This document shows positions 1-6,181 of a stretch of DNA of 9,535 nucleotides, in pieces (positions within the stretch are counted from its first letter, which is position 1; every line of letters begins with the position of its first letter). Both the position numbers and the translations under genes were made by a program. This stretch comes from Nitrospinota bacterium (GTDB taxonomy: Bacteria; Nitrospinota_A; UBA7883; JADGGD01): the NCBI GenBank assembly GCA_015229165.1, contig JADGCD010000071.1, positions 1 to 9,535 on the forward strand. Direction: 5' to 3'. Under the pieces are notes generated by a model, which saw only the letters and a program-made list of their open reading frames with translations, did not search any database and was not told the origin of the DNA.

Positions 1-2
1 TG

Positions 3-653
3 ACGATCCGGGGAGAGGGAGCCCCGGCCGCCGAGTTGGCGGAAGGGTTTGACCGGGTCATGGAGGGGAAGCGTCCCCCGGCGCGCAAGCCGACCCTGCC
101 CGACACCAGTCGGCCGGTGGTGGCGCTCGATTCCCGCCCGACGCTGGGCGTCTACCCGGTGAAGCGGATGTACATGGGGCGGATCAAGAAAGCCCGCCGA
201 CGCATCTGGATCGCCCAGGCCTATTTCCTTCCGCGCCACCGGTTCCGCAAGGCGCTCGCCCGGGCCGTGGGGCGGGGGGTCGATGTCCGGGTGATCATCC
301 CCGACCGCTCCGATGTGCGGGCCGCCGACCTGGCCGCGTGGGCGCCGGTGGGGAAACTTATGAGCCACGGCGTGAAAGTGGCCCGCTATGCAGCCGGAAT
401 GCTCCATACCAAGATGGCCCTGATCGACGACACCCTCATCGTCGGGGCGGCGAATCTTGACTCCATGAGTCTCTACTGGAACCGGGAGCTGGCCCTGATG
501 ATCCGGGAGCCGTCGGTGGTGGCCGCGGCGGAACGGCTTTTCGCCGACTATGAGACCAAGGCGCTCCCGACGACCGCCGCGATGGTCGGAAGCCGCCCGT
601 GGGGGGAACGGTTCGCCGGATGGCTGTTGCGCCCCTTCCTCTGGATTCTTTAG
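3..653 (+). CDS. Phospholipase D-like / cardiolipin synthase-like protein, C-terminal part (5' end outside window)
   Basis: The reading frame is open to the left edge, so the true start lies upstream. The TTG at 36 is probably an internal Leu codon. The fragment carries one PLD (HKD) active-site motif: HTKMALID at 408-431, followed by GAANLD, the usual H-x-K-x4-D...GxxN pattern. About 60 residues before it is the IWIAQAYFLP...GVDVRVIIPDRSD stretch typical of the second catalytic half of ClsB-type cardiolipin synthases. Family members carry two HKD motifs, so the first should be off-window. By family knowledge, the enzyme would transfer phosphatidyl groups to make cardiolipin or a related lipid at the inner membrane. 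The C-terminus is basic and hydrophobic (WLLRPFLWIL), possibly membrane-associated. The gene ends 16 bp from the convergent rlmN stop. Another PLD-superfamily phospholipase or transferase is the main alternative. Confidence 0.88.
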   Translation, partial: TIRGEGAPAAELAEGFDRVMEGKRPPARKPTLPDTSRPVVALDSRPTLGVYPVKRMYMGRIKKARRRIWIAQAYFLPRHRFRKALARAVGRGVDVRVIIPDRSDVRAADLAAWAPVGKLMSHGVKVARYAAGMLHTKMALIDDTLIVGAANLDSMSLYWNRELALMIREPSVVAAAERLFADYETKALPTTAAMVGSRPWGERFAGWLLRPFLWIL

Positions 654-669
654 GGGACGCTCGGGGTTG

Positions 670-1710
670 TTACGCTCCTTCGGCCTGCTCCCTGAGCTGG
701 CCGCAGGCGGCGAGGATGTCCTGTCCCCGCGACTCCCGGATGGTCACCACCCGGTGGTGGCTGTAGACAATGTCGCGGAACCGCTCCACCTGCTGGCGCG
801 AAGGGCGGTGGTAGGGGAGGCCGGGGCATTCGTTGAAGGGAATAAGGTTAATGGTGGCGGGAACCTGGCCGGTGAGGCGGACCAGGCGCTCGGCGTCGGC
901 GTCGCTGTCGTTGACCCCGGCCATCAGCACATACTCGAAGGTGATCCGGCGTCCCTGCGGCAGGGGCCATTTCGAAAGGGCTTCGAGCAGGCGGCGCAGG
1001 GGAAACGCCCGGTTTACCGGCATGAGAGCGGCGCGCTGCTCGTCGGTGGTTCCGTTGAGGCTGACGGCCAGCTTGATCTTTGGGAAATCGACGGCCAACC
1101 GCTCGATGGCCGGGGCCAGACCGCAGGTGGAGAGCGTCACCTTGCGCGCCCCCACCAGCGGCGAGGCGGTGTCGGTGATCGCCTCCAACGCCCGCACCAC
1201 GGCGTCATAGTTGTCCAGCGGCTCGCCCATGCCCATGAAGACCAGGTTCGTGATCCGTCCGTCGGGGACGGTGCGCTTCACCTGTATGACCTGGTCGACG
1301 ATCTCGCCGGCGGTCAGGTTGCGGACGAACCCTCCGGCGCCGGTGAGGCAGAAGCCGCAGTCGAGCTTGCAACCGACCTGCGACGAAACGCACAGCGTCG
1401 CCCGGTCCTCTTCAGGGATCCAGACCGACTCCACGGTGTGGCCGTCGCCCAGCCGGAAGAGAAACTTCACCGTCCCGTCGACGCTTTCGCTCCGGTGGGC
1501 GACGGTGAGGAGGGTGACGGTCGCATGCTCGGCCAGCCACTGGCGCAACGGTTTGGCCAGATCGGTCATGGCGGCGAAATCGTCCACTCCCCGGTGGCGG
1601 ATCCAGGCTAGTATCTGCCGCGCCCGGAAGGGCGGCTCTCCGGCGTCGGCCAGCCATCCGGCGGCCTCCTCGGTGGTCACTTCCTTGAAATCGATTTTCG
1701 ACGGAGTCAT
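670..1710 (-). CDS. rlmN: 23S rRNA (adenine2503-C2)-methyltransferase RlmN (dual-specificity, also tRNA A37), radical SAM
   Basis: A 346-residue protein, the usual length for RlmN. The radical-SAM cluster motif CKLDCGFC supplies C114, C118 and C121. The SAM-binding glycine motif FMGMGEPLDNYD lies at about 158-169, and SLNGTTDEQR and the PFNECPG segment follow. The C-terminal ILAACGQL places C336 as the catalytic Cys that carries the methyl group. C107 in LCVSSQ is also in the usual family position. RlmN methylates C2 of A2503 in 23S rRNA and A37 of some tRNAs by a ping-pong mechanism. This is a cytoplasmic housekeeping enzyme for translation fidelity. The ATG at 1708-1710 is chosen because the N-terminus matches family length. 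No clear Shine-Dalgarno precedes it. It is transcribed divergently from the cytochrome gene, with overlapping candidate promoters between them. Confidence 0.97.
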   Translation of the reverse strand: MTPSKIDFKEVTTEEAAGWLADAGEPPFRARQILAWIRHRGVDDFAAMTDLAKPLRQWLAEHATVTLLTVAHRSESVDGTVKFLFRLGDGHTVESVWIPEEDRATLCVSSQVGCKLDCGFCLTGAGGFVRNLTAGEIVDQVIQVKRTVPDGRITNLVFMGMGEPLDNYDAVVRALEAITDTASPLVGARKVTLSTCGLAPAIERLAVDFPKIKLAVSLNGTTDEQRAALMPVNRAFPLRRLLEALSKWPLPQGRRITFEYVLMAGVNDSDADAERLVRLTGQVPATINLIPFNECPGLPYHRPSRQQVERFRDIVYSHHRVVTIRESRGQDILAACGQLREQAEGA

Positions 1711-1732
1711 GGTAAAACTGCATTTGCGAAGG

Positions 1733-1738
1733 TATAAT
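1733..1738 (+). promoter_or_regulatory. Candidate -10 box for the cytochrome/diguanylate cyclase unit
   Basis: A perfect TATAAT lies 48 bp before the TTG start at 1786. The best -35 at 17-bp spacing (TGGTAA, 1710-1715) is poor and falls on the rlmN start codon. The start site would be near 1745. If used, this promoter overlaps the rlmN promoter region, so the two polymerases could compete. Confidence 0.4.
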
Positions 1739-1746
1739 GTTTTGCC

Positions 1747-1755
1747 ATAGTATCA
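1747..1755 (-). promoter_or_regulatory. Candidate extended -10 promoter for rlmN
   Basis: Read on the minus strand this is TGATACTAT, a TGn extended -10 (TACTAT at 1752-1747). The predicted start site is near 1740, giving an untranslated leader of about 30 nt with no obvious Shine-Dalgarno. The -35 position (AAGCGT) is weak, as is common with extended -10 elements. This is inferred from the motif and its position only. Confidence 0.4.
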
Positions 1756-1785
1756 CGCCCCCATTTCCGACGCTTTGGTGTACGC

Positions 1786-2103
1786 TTGAAGAAAACAATT
1801 CCGTTCGCAGCGCTTGCTTTATGCGCCCTTGCCGCTTGCGTCTCCGATCCCGCGCTGGAGGCCTTCGACGGCGACTTTGACCGGGAAAAGGAGACAAAGA
1901 TCATCGTCACCTACTGTCAGAGCTGCCACAACCACGCCGCCTTCGATCCGGTGAACCATCTGGCCACCCAGCCTTCCCGCTACACCGAATCCCCCTATGC
2001 CGACGCGCAGGATTGCCGCACCTGCCACGACCTGCGCAAGAATTTCTGGCATGACTATGTCCGTTCGACCCGCTTCCCCGACGGTTCGCTGATTCATGAA
2101 TAA
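1786..2103 (+). CDS. Small di-haem cytochrome c lipoprotein
   Basis: A 105-residue predicted envelope protein. The N-terminus (MKKTIPFAALALCALAAC) is a lipoprotein signal peptide with lipobox LAAC, so C18 would be lipidated and the mature protein anchored in the outer or inner membrane, facing the periplasm. Two haem-binding motifs follow: CQSCH (C44, C47, H48) and CRTCH (C77, C80, H81). H50, H58 and H89 are possible distal ligands. The start is TTG; the signal peptide begins exactly there and I see no in-frame ATG option. Only a weak GGTG precedes it. I do not recognise a named family. It is presumably an electron-transfer or redox-sensing protein. The stop overlaps the start of the diguanylate cyclase gene (ATGAATAA), so the two are probably co-transcribed and translationally coupled. 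Partner and potential are unknown. Confidence 0.85.
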   Translation: MKKTIPFAALALCALAACVSDPALEAFDGDFDREKETKIIVTYCQSCHNHAAFDPVNHLATQPSRYTESPYADAQDCRTCHDLRKNFWHDYVRSTRFPDGSLIHE

Positions 2104-3469
2104 CGGCAGGATCCGCATCGGCCTGCTCGGCTCCGGCTCCGGAGCGGTGTCGGTCATGCAGATCCTGCGAAACGCCGCCGACGTGGAACTGGTGGGGCTG
2201 GCCTACCGGACCGACGGGAGCCCCGGCGTGAGGCTGGCCCGCGAGATGGGATTGCCGGTCTACGATAACTACCGCAAGCTTGCGGACTCCCCCAATATCG
2301 ACCTGCTGATCGACGCCACCGGCAACCCGGAAGTGGAGGCGTGGCTCGTCAGCGAGATCAAAAGCCACGCCCAGATTCTTTCCGGCTACTCGGCCTGGTT
2401 CCTCTGGCGGATGGTGGAGGAGCACGAGGCCCGGCAGGCCGAGATGGAGCGCCACCTGAGCGAGCAGGAGCGGCTCTACTCCACCGGCGTGTTGCTGGCC
2501 TCGGCGGAGAACACCGAGCAGACGTTGCGGATGATCGTCGAGTCGGCCCAGACGCTCACCGGCATGGCGGCCGCCACGCTCGCCCTGTACGACGAGGAAA
2601 AGGGGGAGATGTCGATCAAGGTCAACCTGGGCTTCGGCGAGGCGAAACTCCCCGGCCAGTTTCAGTGGAAAGTCCGCACCGGCGGTCTGACCGGCGCCAT
2701 CCTGTCCAACGACGGGCCAACGGTCATCGAGGACATGGAGAACGCCCAGGAGCTGGCCTCGCAAAACCTCACCGATCTGGGAGTCCGCTCCCTGATGGCG
2801 ATGCCGCTCAAGGTCGAGGGAAAAATCGTCGGCATCCTCTACGTCGACGACTTCACACCGAAGAAGTTCACCGAGCGACAGCTCCAGATCTTTCGGCTTC
2901 TCTGCGCGCAGGCGGCGGTGGCCATCGAGAAGGCGCTGCTGCTAGAGGCGACGGAGCGGCTGGCCGTCACCGACGAGCTGACGCGCCTCTTCAACCACCG
3001 CTACTTTATGAGCGCCCTTCACCGCGAGACGGAGCGGGCCACCCGCTACAAGCAGACGCTGACCCTGTTGATGATCGATGTGGACCATTTTAAGCGGTAC
3101 AACGACACCCAAGGGCATCCGATGGGGAACGTGGCGCTAAGGGAACTGGCGACCATCTTTCGGGCGGCGAGCCGCGCCACTGATGTGGTGGCCCGCTACG
3201 GGGGAGAGGAGTTCGCCGTGATCTTTGTGGAGACCGACGCGCGCGTCGCCACGCTGGTCGCGGAACGGATCCGCAAGGCGGTGGAGGCCCATCCCTTCGA
3301 GGGGGAGGACGCCCTGTCGGGAGGGAAACTGACCGTCAGCATGGGGCTGGCGTCGTTTCCGGCCCATGCGGCCACGATGCAGGCGCTGCTGGAGGCGGCC
3401 GACAAGGCCCTCTACCGCTCCAAGGCCGAAGGGCGCAACCGGGTCACCCTGGCCACGCTTGAAAACTGA
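2096..3469 (+). CDS. Diguanylate cyclase with N-terminal Rossmann-like domain, GAF domain and GGDEF domain
   Basis: A 457-residue protein with no convincing membrane segment, so probably cytoplasmic. Residues 5-100 resemble a dinucleotide-binding Rossmann fold: IRIGLLGSGSG with G12, G14 and G16, then LLIDATGNPEV. About 104-128 is a charged, helical, coiled-coil-like linker. About 130-280 looks like a GAF domain (SLMAMPLKVEGKIVGILYVDD). About 287-455 is a GGDEF domain with DELTRLFNHRYF, metal ligand D328 in MIDVDHFKRYND, and the active-site motif GGEEF at 369-373. An RxxD inhibitory site (R360-D363) sits five residues before GGEEF. It should convert two GTP to c-di-GMP with product feedback. 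The ATG overlaps the cytochrome stop by 8 bp and no Shine-Dalgarno is visible, suggesting coupled translation. What the Rossmann and GAF parts bind is unknown. Confidence 0.93.
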   Translation: MNNGRIRIGLLGSGSGAVSVMQILRNAADVELVGLAYRTDGSPGVRLAREMGLPVYDNYRKLADSPNIDLLIDATGNPEVEAWLVSEIKSHAQILSGYSAWFLWRMVEEHEARQAEMERHLSEQERLYSTGVLLASAENTEQTLRMIVESAQTLTGMAAATLALYDEEKGEMSIKVNLGFGEAKLPGQFQWKVRTGGLTGAILSNDGPTVIEDMENAQELASQNLTDLGVRSLMAMPLKVEGKIVGILYVDDFTPKKFTERQLQIFRLLCAQAAVAIEKALLLEATERLAVTDELTRLFNHRYFMSALHRETERATRYKQTLTLLMIDVDHFKRYNDTQGHPMGNVALRELATIFRAASRATDVVARYGGEEFAVIFVETDARVATLVAERIRKAVEAHPFEGEDALSGGKLTVSMGLASFPAHAATMQALLEAADKALYRSKAEGRNRVTLATLEN

Positions 3470-3476
3470 CAGGCGA

Positions 3477-3507
3477 ACCGGGCGCCCGGAGGCGCCGCCC
3501 GCCCGGT
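3477..3507. terminator. GC-rich hairpin between convergent genes, possible bidirectional terminator
   Basis: An 8-bp perfect stem, ACCGGGCG (3477-3484) paired with CGCCCGGT (3500-3507), encloses a 15-nt loop that itself contains GGCGCC. It sits in the 51-bp gap between the diguanylate cyclase stop and the stop of the last glt gene. No U-tract follows on either strand, so termination is inferred from position and stem strength. Confidence 0.45.
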
Positions 3508-3520
3508 CGGGGCAGGGGGC

Positions 3521-4576
3521 TCAGACCGGGACGATCTTCTTGAACTGGTAGGTCATCCCCTCGGCGTTGCGGACATAGTCGTTCATGATCTGGTCGATCC
3601 GCTTCTGGTAGTTCTCGCCCATCCGTCCGTCGAAGGTGGCGTGGAAGGCGGTGACCTGCTCTTTCAGGAAGCGATGGTCCTCCTCGGTCAGTTCGACGAA
3701 CCGGACCCGCTCTCCGAGTTGCTCTTTGGTCACATCTCCCCGGATGTAAGCGCGCCCCGCCGTCATGCCGGAGCAGACGTAATAGCCGCAGGGACTGGCG
3801 ATGTCCATGATGTTGAGGATGATGCCGACCGTCCCTTGGGCGTATTCCATGAAGTAGTCCCGGACCCTTCGCCCGAAGACCACCACGGGGGCGGTTCGCC
3901 CCTCGATGGTGGGGCGAAAGTCGTTCAGGAACGACTGCCACCCGGCGGTCTGGATGCGGGCTTTGCGCTTCTGGTAGAGGTAGAGCATCTCCTCCACCCG
4001 TTCCCCGTCGCTCATGCTCCGGTAGTCGTCAAAGGGGATGGAGCGCCAGACGTCGGGCACGCCGGCGCCGCCGCGCAGTCCGCACCGGTTACCCCCCTGG
4101 CCCGCCACCCGGTAGACGCCGGAGGGGGTATAGGCGGCGAAGAGGTCGTCCACCGAACCGCCGATGTTGATCTCGGTGGGGTTGGCGGTATTGCCGATGG
4201 CCACCTGCGCGTCTCCCGGCGCCCAGACGCCGTTGGGAAAGGTGGTGGGGAAGGTGTTGATGGTGGCCCGGTCGACGAAGGCGGCCGAGTGGTTTCCCAT
4301 AAGGCCGTAGACGTCGATGGTCAGCGGACCCGGGACGCCGGTGCCGACCAGCGTCTGGCCGCAGACGTTTTTCAGGACGAAATGGGTGACGCCGACGGCG
4401 CGCATCCCCTTCATGAGGTCGTTCAGATGTTCGCCGGTCATGGCCATGACGCCGCAGTCGATGGTGACCTTCGCGTATCCGGACACCATGCGGACGGCGT
4501 CGTTCCTGCGGACGGTGACGTCGATGACCATTTCGCCTGCGGCGGCGGTGTCGCGCGCCTGTTTCATGTCGCCCAT
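3521..4576 (-). CDS. Glutamate synthase, archaeal-type split subunit: GXGXG domain (GltB C-terminal-like)
   Basis: A 351-residue protein matching the C-terminal (alpha-subunit, domain 3) part of bacterial GltB, here a separate polypeptide. The beta-helical GXGXG region covers roughly 65-175 (NVCGQTLVGTGVPGP, VYGLMGN, QGGNRCGLRGGAG). A second glycine-rich part follows at 240-285 (FMEYAQGTVGIILNI, GYYVCSGMTAGRAYIRGDV), then a charged helical tail. In known glutamate synthases this domain is structural, bridging the glutaminase and synthase sites and the ammonia tunnel. The ATG at 4574-4576 shares one base with the upstream TGA (TGATG). An AGGAG sits 8 nt upstream, supporting this start over a second Met three codons later. 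It is the last gene of the glt operon. Similar GXGXG domains occur in formylmethanofuran dehydrogenase subunit C, but the neighbours point to glutamate synthase. Confidence 0.87.
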   Translation of the reverse strand: MGDMKQARDTAAAGEMVIDVTVRRNDAVRMVSGYAKVTIDCGVMAMTGEHLNDLMKGMRAVGVTHFVLKNVCGQTLVGTGVPGPLTIDVYGLMGNHSAAFVDRATINTFPTTFPNGVWAPGDAQVAIGNTANPTEINIGGSVDDLFAAYTPSGVYRVAGQGGNRCGLRGGAGVPDVWRSIPFDDYRSMSDGERVEEMLYLYQKRKARIQTAGWQSFLNDFRPTIEGRTAPVVVFGRRVRDYFMEYAQGTVGIILNIMDIASPCGYYVCSGMTAGRAYIRGDVTKEQLGERVRFVELTEEDHRFLKEQVTAFHATFDGRMGENYQKRIDQIMNDYVRNAEGMTYQFKKIVPV

Positions 4577-6153
4577 CAGAACGGCTCCTTGCCGAAGGTG
4601 TCGTAGAGGAGGGGGTTGGTTCCGTGATAGCGGAACCGCCGGGAGCCGACCACGTCGCCGTGGGTGGTGAAGCCGAGTCCGGCGGCCAGCCCTTCCATGC
4701 CCCGTTGCCACGAGAGCATCATGTTGACGATCTTGCGGGCGCCCTCTTCGGGGTCGATCCGGTGGCCGAAGGGGCGGCTGGTGATTCCCCAGGCGCACTG
4801 GCCGGTATGGCACCGCTTGCACATGGTGCAGCCCAGCGGAATCAGGTGCCGGGCGCCGGTGCCGACGAAGTCGTAGCCGACCATCAGGCCGAGCATGGCC
4901 ATCTTCGGGTTCAGGAAGGCCCCCTCGCCGATGAGGCTGACCTTCTCCCGCAACCCTTCGTTCACCAGGGCGTCGTGGGCCAGTTTGCCGATGTAGAGGG
5001 TGTTCAGGCCCCGGTTCTGCAGGTCGGTGAGGGAGGCCGCGCCGGTGCCGCCGCCGCCGCCGCGCAGGGTGATGTAGTCGAACCCGGCCCGGGCCAGCGC
5101 CACCACGATGTGGTTGACGTTCCATATGGTGCCGTAGATGTCGGCGCCGATCAGTTTCTTCGGCCCCAGCGCCGCCCGCAACGAGGCGATGCGCATCCGC
5201 AACTCTTCGATGGAATATTGCAGGTGTTGCGGGTTGGGGGAGTTGAGATCCCGGTACGGCTCCACGCAGCGCAACAGGGCGATCTCCCAGTCGTTCTTCG
5301 CGGCGGGGAGCTTCCCTCCCTTGCCTTTTTTGGCGTCCTGTCCGTACTTCATGGAGACGCCGGCGAACTCCGACAGGTCGAGCCACGGGCCGAAACCGCC
5401 GGTGCCGAACTGGAGGATGCAGTTCCGGTAGGCGGGAGCGAAGTCGGGATGGACGTACCCTTCACCCAGGAAGAAGGGGCGCTTGAGCATGACGGAAGCC
5501 AGCATCCGGGCCAGGAAGGCCTCGTGGCTGTTGGAGCCGTAGCTCATGTGGGTGTCGAAAACCGGCGTACCGACCCTCAGGCGCCGGTCGGGATGTTTGC
5601 CCAGATAGCAGTTGGAGAGCTGTCCGGCGAACTCGTTGCGGTTGTCGCGGGGGGGGTTCAGGATGATCGAGGCGTCGATGTGGAAGTCCTCGTAGTCGGG
5701 GGGGGAGGAGTATTCGTACATCGACGAGGTCATGAAGTTCCCGTCGGCCCGCTTCAGGTTTTGGAAGATGACGTCGGAGCCGTGGTTGGGGGAGCCGATG
5801 ACCGCGTAGTTCGGGTTGGTGTCGACGGTGATGGCGTTGGTAGGGCACATGGCGACGCACCGCTTGCAGTTGCAGCAGTCGAGGTCCATGACATGCAACT
5901 CCTGCCGGACCGAGGCCCCACCGGAGGCCGACGGGCCGAGGCGGCGCCCCTTCTCGTCGTAATAGATGTCGCGCCCTTCGAAAATGCCGGTGGTCCGGGC
6001 CTTGTCGGTGAGGTTGTGGGTGCACGACTCGACGCAGGTGTAGCACCAGACGCACTTGCCGGGGTCGACGGTGACCTTGTAGGGGCCTCCCATCTTTCCG
6101 ATGCCGGTGGCAAGGGGCCGATCGTAGACGATGTTTCTTTCAGCCAGTTTCAC
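4576..6153 (-). CDS. Glutamate synthase, archaeal-type FMN/synthase subunit with N-terminal 2x[4Fe-4S] ferredoxin domain
   Basis: A 525-residue protein. An N-terminal ferredoxin module has two CX2CX2CX3C motifs: C34/C37/C40/C44 and C93/C96/C99/C103. The FMN-binding synthase barrel follows: SPNPQHLQYSIEEL (305-318), the glycine-rich loop RGGGGGTGAAS (364-374) and IGEGAFLNPKMAMLGL. The [3Fe-4S] ligands fit CX5CX4C (C442, C448, C453), as in GltB, with an extra C445 between. Expected reaction: addition of ammonia to 2-oxoglutarate and reduction of the imine to L-glutamate, with electrons arriving through Fe-S clusters. The start is GTG, with GGGAG 6 nt upstream. It lies 28 bp after the glutaminase gene and overlaps the next by 1 bp. 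Some canonical motifs are altered: the usual GEGG reads GKGG and the RxSxPG motif reads RCVEPY. Two C8 tracts occur in the coding strand. Confidence 0.9.
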   Translation of the reverse strand: MKLAERNIVYDRPLATGIGKMGGPYKVTVDPGKCVWCYTCVESCTHNLTDKARTTGIFEGRDIYYDEKGRRLGPSASGGASVRQELHVMDLDCCNCKRCVAMCPTNAITVDTNPNYAVIGSPNHGSDVIFQNLKRADGNFMTSSMYEYSSPPDYEDFHIDASIILNPPRDNRNEFAGQLSNCYLGKHPDRRLRVGTPVFDTHMSYGSNSHEAFLARMLASVMLKRPFFLGEGYVHPDFAPAYRNCILQFGTGGFGPWLDLSEFAGVSMKYGQDAKKGKGGKLPAAKNDWEIALLRCVEPYRDLNSPNPQHLQYSIEELRMRIASLRAALGPKKLIGADIYGTIWNVNHIVVALARAGFDYITLRGGGGGTGAASLTDLQNRGLNTLYIGKLAHDALVNEGLREKVSLIGEGAFLNPKMAMLGLMVGYDFVGTGARHLIPLGCTMCKRCHTGQCAWGITSRPFGHRIDPEEGARKIVNMMLSWQRGMEGLAAGLGFTTHGDVVGSRRFRYHGTNPLLYDTFGKEPF

Positions 6154-6181
6154 GTTCCACTCCCGTACGAAGGGGGCGACC

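Noticed and set aside
36..38. TTG at 36 as the true start of the PLD-like gene
   Set aside because: The frame stays open to the left edge with protein-like sequence before it, and the family needs a second HKD motif upstream.
550..1611. A 353-codon open frame on the plus strand overlapping rlmN
   Set aside because: It is the antisense of rlmN, starts inside the PLD gene and shows no recognisable domain, while rlmN has every catalytic motif.
3521..5386. Extension of the GXGXG subunit to 621 residues
   Set aside because: The added N-terminal part is an Arg/Pro/His-rich out-of-frame reading of the FMN gene. The ATG at 4576 has a proper AGGAG and couples to the upstream stop.
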